Counted from the stretch's first letter, positions 52,447 to 63,390 are shown. The stretch: 64,000 nucleotides of DNA from Orbaceae bacterium ESL0727 (GCA_029433345.1 JAQTHY010000002.1:85803-149802); one strand, 5' to 3'. Numbers and translations: made by a program. Notes: generated from the letters alone by a model not told the origin.

Positions 52447-53733
52447 CTATTGATTGTTGTTCCAAGGCGCCACTTTAAACAGCAGTAGCATGCCGGGAAT
52501 GGCTAGCACTGTACATAATACAAAAAACGTTGTCCAGCCAAAGTATTCTACCATAAACCCTGTTGTGGCATTGATTAAGGTGCGCGGAATGGCTGCAATA
52601 CTGGTAAAAAGTGCAAATTGCGTTGCAGTATAAAGAGGGTTAGTGGTTTTCGCAATAAATGCGACGAAAGCAGCCGATCCTAATCCAACGCCTAATGCCT
52701 CAAAGCCTATCACAAAAGCCAATAAAATTTGCTCGTCTGTAGCTATTGTTGTAAAAGGTCCTTTGATAGATAACCAGGCGAACCCCAAAATAGCAAAAAG
52801 TTGCACAAAACCAAATAACCATAATGCTCGATTAATCCCAATTTTGATCATTAATGTCCCCCCTAACAATGCTCCGATAACGCTTGGCCATAGTGAGGCA
52901 TTTTTGGCAATCAAACCGATATCGATACGACTATAACCCATCTGTAAATAAAAAGGAGTTGCCAATGCAGTTGCCATGCTATCACCCAATTTATAAAGGA
53001 AGATAAAGGCCAAAATGCAAAGAGCTGATTTAATACCTTTACGAGTAATAAACTCGCTAAAAGGCTGTCGGATCATCTCATTGAGATGATAAGTTTGGAT
53101 GGGTTGGTGAATGGGTTCTTTGACCCATAAAGTCATCACAATAGCGGGTGCCATAAAGAGTGATGTAATGATAAAAACGCTCTGCCAAGGTAGGTAATGC
53201 GATAAAATAAGTGATAAAGACCCCGGAACTAAACCCGCTATGCGATAAGCATTGATATGGATGCTATTACCAAGTCCTAATTCGTTATCGGTGAGAAGTT
53301 CGCGACGAAATGCATCTAATGCAACATCTTGCGTTGCTGAAAAGAGTGTAATAATGAGACAGAGGATTGAAATCACGCCTAAATCGAAGGTGGGTGAACA
53401 GAATCCTAGACCGATAATTAAAAACAGCAATCCAACTTGCGAAATCAACATCCAATCTCGCCTACGCCCAAGGCCAAGTGGTGAAAAACCATCCATAAAA
53501 GGGGCCCATAAGAATTTGCCGATATAAGGGAATTGAGTAAGGGATAAGATTCCTATCGCTGCGATCGAAACTCCTTCGCTATCAAGCCAAGCTGGAATAA
53601 GCTGTAATAATAGATAAAGTGGTAATCCTGATGAAAATCCCGTAAATAGACAGATCACCATTTTGGTTATAAATACCGTAGATTTTTCTGCCAATATTGG
53701 TGGATGTTTGTTATTCATAGGATGGTGATTCAT
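52447..53733 (-). CDS. ampG: Muropeptide permease AmpG
   Basis: MFS transporter importing anhydro-muropeptides for cell-wall recycling. The 428-aa protein has 12 predicted helices and AmpG features: FSSGLPLYLLLQLIPAWL, KFLWAPFMDGFSPLGLGRRRDWML, FSATQDVALDAFRRELL, LYKLGDSMATALATPFYL and FVAFIAKTTNPLYTATQFALFTS. E. coli AmpG (491 aa) has two extra C-terminal helices that are absent here, as in many shorter family members. The mltB gene 2.4 kb away would make its substrate, although it is on the other strand. Confidence 0.88.
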   Translation of the reverse strand: MNHHPMNNKHPPILAEKSTVFITKMVICLFTGFSSGLPLYLLLQLIPAWLDSEGVSIAAIGILSLTQFPYIGKFLWAPFMDGFSPLGLGRRRDWMLISQVGLLFLIIGLGFCSPTFDLGVISILCLIITLFSATQDVALDAFRRELLTDNELGLGNSIHINAYRIAGLVPGSLSLILSHYLPWQSVFIITSLFMAPAIVMTLWVKEPIHQPIQTYHLNEMIRQPFSEFITRKGIKSALCILAFIFLYKLGDSMATALATPFYLQMGYSRIDIGLIAKNASLWPSVIGALLGGTLMIKIGINRALWLFGFVQLFAILGFAWLSIKGPFTTIATDEQILLAFVIGFEALGVGLGSAAFVAFIAKTTNPLYTATQFALFTSIAAIPRTLINATTGFMVEYFGWTTFFVLCTVLAIPGMLLLFKVAPWNNNQ

Positions 53734-54060
53734 GATGTCGCATTATTGATTGGTCAGATATTTGACGAAGTGCTATCATAACATACTAATAAACAAAATT
53801 ATAAATAGCGAATAAGATGAGTAGATTATAATGCACTAAAAATAGTGTTTGGGTGGACTGGACGTCATTGATAATAGCGAGAAAACATAAGATAGAACAC
53901 CGTTTAATTAAAAAGATTTTATTTTTGCATTAATGGCAACAGGTATAGATAAAATAAAGAATACATAAAGAATGTAGATGATAGTACTAAACGCTATTAT
54001 CCTTTTTTGACTTGTTGACTATAGTCGACAAAATTTAACAGAAACATGAGGTAAATCAGC
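53734..54060. other. Divergent ampG/ldhA intergenic region
   Basis: About 330 bp. It holds a 20-bp dyad (54012-54031) and two TTGACT boxes (54007, 54015) near ldhA. No gene seen. Confidence 0.5.
54012..54031. promoter_or_regulatory. 20-bp near-perfect palindrome upstream of ldhA
   Basis: TTGTTGACTATAGTCGACAA: 9 of 10 positions pair across the dyad, with a TATAGT core. It ends 29 bp before the ldhA ATG, in a place typical of a repressor operator overlapping a promoter. Confidence 0.5.
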
Positions 54061-55065
54061 ATGAAGGCAATAAAAGTCGCCGTTTTTAGTAGTAAACATT
54101 ACGACAAAGAACATCTTCAAATCGCCAATAAAAAATTTGGTTTTGAAATCGAATATTATGAACATAAATTAAGTCATAAAACAGCTATCACAGCTAAAGG
54201 CTTTGATGCAGTATGTGTCTTTGTTAACGACGAAGTAGATGAAAAAACCTTAAAAGAGCTCCATGCATTAGGAATTAAAATATTAGCATTGCGTTGTGCT
54301 GGTTTTGATAATGTTGATCTTGCTGCTGCCAAAAAATTAGGCATTACGGTTGTACGCGTACCGGCGTATTCGCCTGAAGCTGTAGCTGAACATGCTGTTG
54401 CCTTGATGATGACCTTAAATCGCCGTACCCATAAAGCTTATCAACGTACTCGTGATGCTAATTTTTCACTCGATGGTTTAACGGGCTTTAATATGCATGG
54501 CCGTACAGCAGGTGTCATTGGCACGGGTAAAATCGGTCAAGCGATGATCAGAATTCTTAATGGTTTTGGTATGCATGTTTTAGCTTATGATCCTTTCCCA
54601 TCTGATAAAGTGGTTCAGCTTGGTGCTCAATATGTTGAATTAGACGAACTTTATGCCAAATCAGACGTAATTACACTACATTGCCCAATGTCACCGGAAA
54701 ATTATCATCTATTAAATGAAGCCTCATTTGCTAAAATGAAGGACGGTGTGATGATTATTAATACTAGCCGTGGTCAATTATTGGATTCTAAAGCGGCAAT
54801 TGATGCGTTAAAAGCACAAAAAATAGGGGCACTTGGCATGGATGTGTATGAACGAGAGCGCGACCTGTTTTTTGAAGATAATTCTAACGATGTGGTTTTG
54901 GATGATGTTTTCCGTCGTTTATCGGCTTGCCATAATGTGATATTTACAGGACATCAAGCCTTCTTAACTCAAGAAGCATTATTAAATATTTCTGATACCA
55001 CCTTGACCAATATTCGCGAATTGATGGAAGGCAAACCGTGTGCCAATATTGTTGAAAGTAAATAA
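54061..55065 (+). CDS. ldhA: D-lactate dehydrogenase (fermentative)
   Basis: Reduces pyruvate to D-lactate with NADH, restoring NAD+ in fermentation. The 334-aa product (329 in E. coli) has the NAD loop GVIGTGKIGQAMIRIL, the INTSRGQLLD stretch (catalytic Arg), GMDVYERERDLFFED (Glu) and FTGHQAFLTQEAL (His). GAGG lies 9 bp before the ATG. Single gene; a palindrome upstream may be its operator. Confidence 0.96.
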   Translation: MKAIKVAVFSSKHYDKEHLQIANKKFGFEIEYYEHKLSHKTAITAKGFDAVCVFVNDEVDEKTLKELHALGIKILALRCAGFDNVDLAAAKKLGITVVRVPAYSPEAVAEHAVALMMTLNRRTHKAYQRTRDANFSLDGLTGFNMHGRTAGVIGTGKIGQAMIRILNGFGMHVLAYDPFPSDKVVQLGAQYVELDELYAKSDVITLHCPMSPENYHLLNEASFAKMKDGVMIINTSRGQLLDSKAAIDALKAQKIGALGMDVYERERDLFFEDNSNDVVLDDVFRRLSACHNVIFTGHQAFLTQEALLNISDTTLTNIRELMEGKPCANIVESK

Positions 55066-55137
55066 ACAGTATTGATTACGATTGCTCCTTAAAGGTGAGT
55101 ATTTTGTTCTGTTGACCACAATGAGCAGAATAGCAAA

Positions 55138-55188
55138 GAGCAAAAGTTTTATAGGAATTCACCCTATAATGCATTGTCTCTTTTGCTC
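55138..55188. other. Two-tier hairpin downstream of ldhA
   Basis: Outer stem GAGCAAAAG/CTTTTGCTC (9 bp) encloses an inner TATAGG/CCTATA stem with a 7-nt loop, 72 bp past ldhA. No strong U-run follows, so it may be an mRNA 3' structure rather than an intrinsic terminator. Confidence 0.45.
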
Positions 55189-55258
55189 ATCTTTAAGCGA
55201 AATGGACGTAATCATCAATTAAGCAATAAGACAATACAATAATAAAGTAATAAAAAAA

Positions 55259-55281
55259 TTACAGGGTGGAGAACCCTGTAA
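55259..55281. other. Hairpin in the mltB leader
   Basis: A perfect 9-bp stem TTACAGGGT/ACCCTGTAA with a GGAGA loop, ending 58 bp before the mltB ATG. The run of A before it gives a U-run only on the minus strand. The GGAGA loop is the kind of motif bound by CsrA (inference). Confidence 0.45.
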
Positions 55282-55339
55282 ATTTAAATTTCATTACCTC
55301 CTTATCATTTTTATGGATAAACAATTAGGTGGATCAATT

Positions 55340-56497
55340 ATGTGGCCCGTTCTTCATACTATGGCTGATTATGGTAGAATTAAGAATATCGGTATGAGTA
55401 TCAGCCTTATGTTATTACTTACCGCGTGTGGTAGTGACAACCGAAATTCAAACAACCCGACAACCAATCCTTCATTAAACTCCTCAAATCCTACTACACG
55501 TTCATTGGAAGATGCTCACCGTGGGCGCACCAATATCAAAGGCGGCTTTTATTTAGAGCCAGAACATAACATAGCTCAAGGCCGAACATTAAGTGCTAAT
55601 CACGAACAATTTATTAGCCGTATGGTAAACAAACATGGTTTTGATCGGCAACAATTACGCAATGTACTAGCTCAAACAAATGAGTTAGATTGGGTCATTC
55701 GATTAATGGATAAGCAAGCACCGAAAGCAGGTTCTACAACGGTACCTAATGGTGCTTGGATACGTTATAAAAATAAATTTATTACCCCTAGCAATATCAG
55801 TAAAGGTGTCGATTTTTGGAATAAATATGAAGCAGAATTAAATCGAGCTTACCAAGAATATGGTGTACCACCAGAAATTATTGTCGGTATTATTGGTGTT
55901 GAAACCGGGTGGGGACGGGTAATGGGGAAAACGCGTATTATTGATGCGTTAGCGACATTATCCTTTACCTATCCACGACGGGCTGACTATTTTGCTAATG
56001 AATTAGAAGATTTTCTATTAATGTCGCGTGATGAAGGAGTAGATCCATTTGAATTGACAGGATCATTTGCTGGCGCAATGGGATATGGGCAATTTATGCC
56101 ATCAGCATTTAGAAATTATGCGGTAGATTTTAACCAAAATGGTCATACCGATCTCTGGGATCCGGTTGATGCTATCGGTAGTATAGCCAACTATTTTAAA
56201 TCACAAGGTTGGCAAAAAAGGAAAACAGTTGCGGTAATGGCAACAGGACAAGCGCCATCACTCGATAACGGTTTTAATACTAAATATTCTATCGATACAT
56301 TATCATCAGCTGGCTTAAAGCCACAATCTTCATTAGAAGGATACAAAGAAGCCAGTTTATTAAGATTGGATATGGGTGATCGTTATCAATTTTGGTATGG
56401 CTTACCTAATTTTTATGTTATTACGCGTTATAACCACAGTACACACTATGCAATGGCCGTCTGGCAGTTAGGCGAAGCTGTAAAAAATGCACGTTAG
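55340..56497 (+). CDS. mltB: Membrane-bound lytic murein transglycosylase B
   Basis: Outer-membrane lipoprotein that cleaves peptidoglycan between MurNAc and GlcNAc, leaving anhydro ends. The 385-aa product has a lipobox LTAC (C30) after a hydrophobic stretch, then an SLT-type domain with IIVGIIGVETGWGRVMGKTR (catalytic E188), GSFAGAMGYGQFMPSAFRNYA and YNHSTHYAMAVWQLGEA. Earlier ATG 55313 is possible, but the ATG at 55340 has AGGTGGA 6 bp upstream; the next ATG (55361) would shorten the signal peptide further. It is 275 bp after ldhA with its own leader. Confidence 0.94.
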   Translation: MWPVLHTMADYGRIKNIGMSISLMLLLTACGSDNRNSNNPTTNPSLNSSNPTTRSLEDAHRGRTNIKGGFYLEPEHNIAQGRTLSANHEQFISRMVNKHGFDRQQLRNVLAQTNELDWVIRLMDKQAPKAGSTTVPNGAWIRYKNKFITPSNISKGVDFWNKYEAELNRAYQEYGVPPEIIVGIIGVETGWGRVMGKTRIIDALATLSFTYPRRADYFANELEDFLLMSRDEGVDPFELTGSFAGAMGYGQFMPSAFRNYAVDFNQNGHTDLWDPVDAIGSIANYFKSQGWQKRKTVAVMATGQAPSLDNGFNTKYSIDTLSSAGLKPQSSLEGYKEASLLRLDMGDRYQFWYGLPNFYVITRYNHSTHYAMAVWQLGEAVKNAR

Positions 56498-56564
56498 CGG
56501 ATTTTCAATATCAATAAAAAATAAATAAAAATCAATATATTAATAAAATATAAAATAAGATTAT

Positions 56565-56590
56565 AAAAAAGCGAGGCTTAGGCCTCGCTT
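56565..56590 (-). terminator. Terminator of aspT-aspD
   Basis: A 9-bp GC-rich stem (AAGCGAGGC/GCCTCGCTT) with a 4-nt loop; on the minus strand the stem runs into a stretch of T. It lies 23 bp past aspD, between it and convergent mltB. Confidence 0.88.
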
Positions 56591-56612
56591 GAATAAGCAT
56601 GATACTGAGTAT

Positions 56613-58226
<1,614 letters not shown>

Positions 58227-58265
58227 TTAACTAACATTAATACATAACGACATTGTTTTTACTAT

Positions 58266-59954
58266 TTACACCAAGGCGACAACCAAGGGGCCTAGCAACG
58301 TGAGAAAAACATTAGCCAAAGCGTAAGTAATGGCGAATGGTGTAGTTGGAACAGAATTTCCCGCCTTATCTAATACAGCACCAAACGCAGGATTAGCACT
58401 ACGCGAACCCGCTAATGCACCAGCAAAAAGAGCGGTGTTTTTATAGCGAAGAATATATTTACCAAAAGGAATGGCTAAAATTAACGGTACAATCGTCACG
58501 ACTACACCGATTAAAAATAGTGAGATACCATTTTTTTCGATAGTTGTAATCGCTTGTAATCCAGTTTGTAAGCCTACGGCAGCGACAAAGCCAGCTAAAC
58601 CAAAATCTTTTAAAAGATCAGACGCAGCAACTGGCATATTACCAATTAATTGATGACGATTGCGGAACCAGCCGAACAGTAATCCTGACAATAATGCACC
58701 ACCACCCGCACCTAATGTAATTGGAATACTTCCGATGGTAATCACAACAAGTCCAATGATTAATCCACAGACAATTCCAAAACCGTGATAGATCCAGTCT
58801 GTTTTGCTACTAATAGGAATTACATCACCCACTTCATTAATAACGTTTTGTAAATCACGTTCTGAACCATATAAAGAAAGAATATCCTTAGGTTCTAATA
58901 CGGTATCTTCATCGAGTGGTATTGATTTACCATCGCGGTGAAGGGCAGTCATATAGACGCCGTGAGCAAGTGTAACAGTTGAACCAATACGGCGTAACTG
59001 AGACAGTTTGCAATGAGCATATTTTTGGTTGTGTAACACAACTTCACGGGTGTCCATAATGACATCCATACCTGGCTCATTTTCTAGTTCAGTACCTAAT
59101 TTTGGTGCAGCTGTTATAACGGCAGTACGAGAACCAACAATCAAGATAATATCGTTACGCATTAGTTTAGTATCGGGGGTGATATTGATCAGACTGTTAC
59201 GGCGTTTGATGCGTTCGATGGTGACACCAGATAGCTGTTGTTCTAGATCAGCGACGGTTTGTGGTGTATCGATATTCAGGCGATAGACGCGCCCAACGAT
59301 TTCTGACAAACTGTTAACTTGACCATCATGAAGGACAATAGCGCCTTTCATCTGTTCTATTTCAGCCTTTGTGGCATCGTCACGAATCCCGTTTTTCATA
59401 AAATAAGGAAGGATATTGGCACAGATAATAATGGTACCTAATGAACCAAAGATGTAGGTCACAGCGTAACCAATAGCGACATTTCCTTGCAAAGTTTTTA
59501 CCTGTTCGGCAGAAAGCCCTAAGTGGGTAAGTGCATCGCTAGCTGTTCCGATAATTGCCGATTGTGTTAATCCTCCAGCAGCTAGACCTGCAGCTAATCC
59601 TTTATCAATATGGAACCATTTCGCCATGATGACGACAGTAATCAATCCCGCGATAGCGACAAATAAGGCGAGTAAGATTTCGCGTAATGTTTTAATACCT
59701 AATGATTTAAAAAATTGTGGACCACTTTGAAAACCTACAGCATAGATAAATAGTGCAAAGAGTACTGCTTGAATGCCACTATCTAGTGATACGCCAAAAA
59801 GGCTAAATACGACAGCTGCAAGTAATGAACCTGCAACACTGCCTAATTGAAACTTGCCAAATCTAATTTTACCGACCAGATAACCACAGGCTACGGAAAG
59901 AAAAAGTAATATTTCGGGAGAATGGCGAAGTTCGTTTTGAATCCAATCCAACAT
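58266..59954 (-). CDS. aspT: Aspartate:alanine antiporter
   Basis: Exchanges external aspartate for internal alanine. The exchange is electrogenic and, with AspD consuming a proton, builds a proton gradient. The 562-aa product has the family layout: five or six helices, two RCK_C/TrkA-C domains (about 205-375) and a second helix block, with the duplicated motifs GLAAGGLTQSAIIGTAS and GALAGSRSANPAFGAVLD. AAGGGG lies 8 bp before the ATG. YidE/YbjL relatives share this fold; co-location with aspD makes AspT the better call. Confidence 0.92.
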   Translation of the reverse strand: MLDWIQNELRHSPEILLFLSVACGYLVGKIRFGKFQLGSVAGSLLAAVVFSLFGVSLDSGIQAVLFALFIYAVGFQSGPQFFKSLGIKTLREILLALFVAIAGLITVVIMAKWFHIDKGLAAGLAAGGLTQSAIIGTASDALTHLGLSAEQVKTLQGNVAIGYAVTYIFGSLGTIIICANILPYFMKNGIRDDATKAEIEQMKGAIVLHDGQVNSLSEIVGRVYRLNIDTPQTVADLEQQLSGVTIERIKRRNSLINITPDTKLMRNDIILIVGSRTAVITAAPKLGTELENEPGMDVIMDTREVVLHNQKYAHCKLSQLRRIGSTVTLAHGVYMTALHRDGKSIPLDEDTVLEPKDILSLYGSERDLQNVINEVGDVIPISSKTDWIYHGFGIVCGLIIGLVVITIGSIPITLGAGGGALLSGLLFGWFRNRHQLIGNMPVAASDLLKDFGLAGFVAAVGLQTGLQAITTIEKNGISLFLIGVVVTIVPLILAIPFGKYILRYKNTALFAGALAGSRSANPAFGAVLDKAGNSVPTTPFAITYALANVFLTLLGPLVVALV

Positions 59955-60428
59955 ATCAATACCCCTTTACAGAATTAAGCTACTTATTAGATAAGTCACT
60001 TTGTGTTGATGATACAAAAGTATCAACAGGATCGATGCTATTGATAATGCAACTGATAGAGTATCTGCTTTAGACGACACGTCTTGGGAAATGATATTGT
60101 CTTTGTACACCGTGATATTGATGGTAACACATCATTTCTCAAAGGCCGGTAAATACCTAACAAGTTAACGTTAGCAAGTAATATCGTAATATTAAGTCTA
60201 TATTATTATCTATTTGATAGCAATAGGAAAATTTAATGTAAAAGAAGAAGATACGTTTCATCACAACATTGAATAATGAATGAGAAAAGTGTTAAAAAAT
60301 GATTTTTTCAACGGTATATCACCAATAATTGTTGCTGGAATAAACATCGTCATAAAGAAGAATGGGTATAGATTATTTACGTTTTGCTCGGTACAATCAC
60401 CATTAAATTTTGACAGTAAGGCTAAATT
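59955..60428. other. Divergent aspT/yfcA-like intergenic region
   Basis: About 470 bp. At 60004-60028 is a nested inverted repeat (TGTTGAT/ATCAACA around GATAC-AAAA-GTATC) in the aspT leader, and at 60088-60138 a spaced pair GAAATGAT/ATCATTTC. Either could be a regulator site. No gene seen. Confidence 0.45.
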
Positions 60429-61229
60429 ATGTTAGAAATTCTTTTATTGCTCGGTATCGGTATTTTTGCAGGTTTATTAGCAGGTATGTTTGGTATCGGG
60501 GGTGGCGCTTTAATTGTGCCTGCATTAATTTTTACGCTTGATAGTTTTAATATTGGTGGTCATTGGATTACACATATCGCGATTGCATCTTCATTGGCGA
60601 CAATTATTGGTACTAGCTTCTCTTCCTCATGGCAGCACAATAAAAATCATAATATCGAATGGGGCATTTTGAAGCAAATGGTGGTTGGTTGTATTATTGG
60701 AACAATTGGCGGATCGTATCTTGCTAGCTATATTCCTGGCAACTGGTTAAAAATCTTCTTTACGCTATTTTTAATTTATACAGGATTAAAATTCATTTTT
60801 AAAACAGCCGCAGTAGAAGCCGCGCCAAAAGAGGCAAAACTCTTACCGTACTATGTTTATGTTCTTGTTGGTACTGGTATTGGTATTTTTGCGGCACTTG
60901 TCGGTGTGGGTGGGGGTATCTTCGTTGTTTTATTTTTACAACAATGCGGTGTGAATATGCGTAAAGCGATTGGTACTTCGGCAGCCTTTACATTGCCTGT
61001 AGCCTTGAGTGGTACGATAGGCTACATTATTGCGGGATGGAACGTTACTGGTTTGCCGGATTATAGCCTTGGTTTTGTCTATTTACCGGCAGTTATTGCG
61101 ATTATGGTATCGAGTATTCCAATGGCTAAAGTAGGCGTTCAACTTGCACAAAAATTGCCATTAGATAAATTGGTCAAATTATTCGGTATCTTTTTACTCT
61201 TAGTGGCGGTGAATTTACTCTTGCATTGA
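60429..61229 (+). CDS. TauE/SafE family membrane transporter
   Basis: The 266-aa protein has seven or eight helices in two repeats, each with the family glycine motif: LAGMFGIGGGALIVPAL (about 17-33) and FAALVGVGGGIFVVLFL (about 152-170). Relatives (YfcA, TauE, SafE) are proposed to export sulfite, sulfonates or other organic anions; the substrate here is not known. AAGG precedes the ATG. It lies divergent from aspT and 46 bp upstream of the LysE-family gene, possibly co-transcribed. Confidence 0.85.
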   Translation: MLEILLLLGIGIFAGLLAGMFGIGGGALIVPALIFTLDSFNIGGHWITHIAIASSLATIIGTSFSSSWQHNKNHNIEWGILKQMVVGCIIGTIGGSYLASYIPGNWLKIFFTLFLIYTGLKFIFKTAAVEAAPKEAKLLPYYVYVLVGTGIGIFAALVGVGGGIFVVLFLQQCGVNMRKAIGTSAAFTLPVALSGTIGYIIAGWNVTGLPDYSLGFVYLPAVIAIMVSSIPMAKVGVQLAQKLPLDKLVKLFGIFLLLVAVNLLLH

Positions 61230-61275
61230 TACTGTGACGTGTTGACTATCTTATATAAACAAATAGGCTTAATAT

Positions 61276-61902
61276 ATGGTTACAGAAATTCTTAGTGGTG
61301 CAATGATTTCTGCCAGTTTAATCATCGCAATCGGTGCACAAAATCTTTTTGTTTTAAAACAAGGATTACTAAAAGAACATATCTTTTGGGTCTGCCTGAT
61401 CTGTTTTCTATGTGATTTTGTTTTGTTATCAGTCGGTGTGCTTGGCGTTGGATCATTTATCGGTCAATATCCACTGTTGACAGAGTCTTTGGCATTATTT
61501 GGTGCATTATTTTTGATTTGTTATGGTTCTTTGGCATTAAGAAGTGCTTGGCGTGGAGAAAGTAGCTTAAAAATGACATCCACCGATAACTCAAAGAAGC
61601 GTTTAATGACCGTGATTCTATCTACTTTAGCGGTCACTTTACTTAATCCTCATGTCTATTTAGATACAGTTGTCATTGTGGGGGGAATTGCAGGAACGCT
61701 AAATAATGAACAAAAAATTGCCTTCTTAATCGGTGCAGTTTGCGTTTCAGCAATCTGGTTTTTTGGTATCGGTTATGGTTCCAGATTACTTATTCCTTTG
61801 TTTAAACAAAAGAGAGTATGGATGATCTTAGATTGTATGGTTGGTGTGATCATGTATTATATCGCTGCATTGCTCATTATTCATTTATTCGCAGGAAATT
61901 AA
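61276..61902 (+). CDS. argO: LysE/ArgO family amino-acid exporter
   Basis: The 208-aa protein has six helices and the LysE-family features IAIGAQNLFVLKQGLLKEH near the start and LLNPHVYLDTVVIVGGIAG in the middle, as in E. coli ArgO (211 aa), which exports arginine. Substrate assignment (arginine or lysine) is by similarity only. No argP-like regulator gene is adjacent. It follows the TauE/SafE gene by 46 bp. Confidence 0.82.
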   Translation: MVTEILSGAMISASLIIAIGAQNLFVLKQGLLKEHIFWVCLICFLCDFVLLSVGVLGVGSFIGQYPLLTESLALFGALFLICYGSLALRSAWRGESSLKMTSTDNSKKRLMTVILSTLAVTLLNPHVYLDTVVIVGGIAGTLNNEQKIAFLIGAVCVSAIWFFGIGYGSRLLIPLFKQKRVWMILDCMVGVIMYYIAALLIIHLFAGN

Positions 61903-61911
61903 TGTTATTTA

Positions 61912-61932
61912 TTCTACATTGAAAATGTAGAA
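61912..61932. other. Hairpin downstream of argO
   Basis: TTCTACATT/AATGTAGAA, a perfect 9-bp stem with a GAA loop, 9 bp past the stop. AT-rich and with no following U-run, so a weak terminator at best. Confidence 0.4.
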
Positions 61933-61985
61933 CACTGTTTCTCAATCATAATACGCAACCTGTTAACCATTGCTTTTTTATCGAC

Positions 61986-62060
61986 TATTTAGGTGATAGT
62001 TATTTAGATGATAATTACTTAGGTAATTGTTACTTAAATAATAATTACCCAAATAGTGAT
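61986..62060. repeat. Five tandem 15-bp repeats
   Basis: Five imperfect copies in a row, from TATTTAGGTGATAGT to TACCCAAATAGTGAT. All keep TA(T/C) at the start and an AT-rich body. One plus-strand frame reads through all five as Y-L-x-x-x units and stops at 62061, but it has no ATG or ribosome site. It lies between convergent argO and yeaO. Confidence 0.8.
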
Positions 62061-62069
62061 TAAAACGAC

Positions 62070-62423
62070 TTACTTTGATTTAAGTACTTTTAATAATGTC
62101 GGTAAATGGCAATGATCAATTGCTTTGGCTGCAGTAAGTAAAATTAATTTACCCTGTTTCTGTTCTGTTTGACGTAATGATGTTAATGCATTTTGCATGG
62201 AAGGTTGCTGTAATTCTTGCTCATAACGATGACAAAATTCTGTAAAACGGTTAGTTCGATCTTGATGAAACCATTCGCGAAGTGCCGTAGATGGTGCGAT
62301 CTCTTTTAGCCAAGTGACCTCCGATAATTTTGTTTTACTTACTCCTCTCGGCCATAATCTATCAACTAATACTGCAGGTTTGTCGCCATTGTAAGAATAG
62401 ACTCGCTGAATTTCATATCCCAT
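62070..62423 (-). CDS. yeaO: DUF488 family protein YeaO
   Basis: The 117-aa soluble protein is close to E. coli YeaO (115 aa): RVYSYNGDKPAVLVDRLWPRGVSKTKL, WLKEIAPSTALREWFH and LILLTAAKAIDHCHLP. The function of the family is unknown. GAGG precedes the ATG. A lone gene, ending 9 bp from the tandem repeat. Confidence 0.88.
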   Translation of the reverse strand: MGYEIQRVYSYNGDKPAVLVDRLWPRGVSKTKLSEVTWLKEIAPSTALREWFHQDRTNRFTEFCHRYEQELQQPSMQNALTSLRQTEQKQGKLILLTAAKAIDHCHLPTLLKVLKSK

Positions 62424-62793
62424 ATTATCCTCACATCATAAACTATAATTAGTTGAAAAATAGGTGATTTGTAGAGAGCTTAAATAGAAATGGGGACGAT
62501 GTAAAGCGATATTTAGCAATAATTAGATCTTACTCGCAATACTATAGAAGGATGTGGTTATCAGCATGCAGTTATGATAATAGCAATCAAGGTTAAGCGC
62601 TAATTGCCCACAAAAGTTAATGATCATAATTCACTGATCATAAAAACTCACTGTTTATAAGAAACTAATTATCGTCATAACTAAATTAATAAGATTAATA
62701 GGTAAGTAACTTAAGTCAAAGTGATAAATTCAATAAAAAAGAATTAAGTTAAAGGTAGGAAATAGTAATAATATTATCTGAACATGTATGAAA
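62424..62793. other. AT-rich spacer between yeaO and the tRNA operon
   Basis: About 370 bp. I see no gene and no clear terminator for the minus-strand tRNA transcript. Confidence 0.4.
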
Positions 62794-62869
62794 TGGTGGG
62801 TCGTGAGCGATTCGAACGCTCGACCAACGGATTAAAAGTCCGCTGCTCTACCGGCTGAGCTAACGACCC
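62794..62869 (-). tRNA. tRNA-Lys (TTT)
   Basis: 76 nt with encoded CCA. GGGTCGT pairs with ACGACCC; the anticodon loop CTTTTAA gives TTT. It is third in a Val-Val-Lys operon. Confidence 0.95.
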
Positions 62870-62903
62870 ATTAACAACATTCTTTAAAAGAATTGCTTGG
62901 AAA

Positions 62904-62979
62904 TGGTGGGTGATACCGGGATCGAACCAGTGACCCCCTCCTTGTAAGGGAGGTGCTCTCCCAACTGAGCTAATCACCC
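62904..62979 (-). tRNA. tRNA-Val (TAC)
   Basis: 76 nt with encoded CCA. GGGTGAT pairs with ATCACCC; the anticodon loop CTTACAA gives TAC. Identical to the copy at 63103. Confidence 0.95.
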
Positions 62980-63102
62980 CAAATTGTTTTGTTGTTCTAT
63001 TATTAGAACAGTCATGTTAATGATCATAAACTTCGATAACTATCAAAGTTAACATTAGCAAAACAGATCACAATGCAAATAACAAAACATCACGGTAAAG
63101 AT

Positions 63103-63178
63103 TGGTGGGTGATACCGGGATCGAACCAGTGACCCCCTCCTTGTAAGGGAGGTGCTCTCCCAACTGAGCTAATCACCC
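63103..63178 (-). tRNA. tRNA-Val (TAC), first of the operon
   Basis: 76 nt with encoded CCA, anticodon TAC. First gene after the promoter. The Val-Val-Lys order resembles the E. coli valU/lysV-type operons. Confidence 0.95.
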
Positions 63179-63195
63179 TTACCGTGTGGCTGTGC

Positions 63196-63223
63196 ATTAT
63201 AAGGCACGTCTTTTTTCAGTCAA
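63196..63223 (-). promoter_or_regulatory. Promoter of the Val-Val-Lys tRNA operon
   Basis: On the minus strand: TTGACT, a 16-bp spacer and a perfect TATAAT, followed by a GC-rich GCACAGCC discriminator and preceded by an A-tract that could act as an UP element. Confidence 0.88.
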
Positions 63224-63390
63224 CCTTTTTTTTTTAATTTATGCAAATTCTGCTGCATTCGATGTAAATTTAAACATTTTTGCGACCCATTTCCCAAAAA
63301 GCGACATTAACCATTCTGATTTTTGTGTTGTTAGTTATTATAGTTCGCAATTAAAAGCGATTAGAAAGAGGCTGTTCTTTGCAAAATATT

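Noticed and set aside
60429..61902. TauE/SafE and ArgO-like genes as part of the aspartate system
   Set aside because: They are divergent from aspT and belong to families with other typical substrates; proximity alone is weak evidence.
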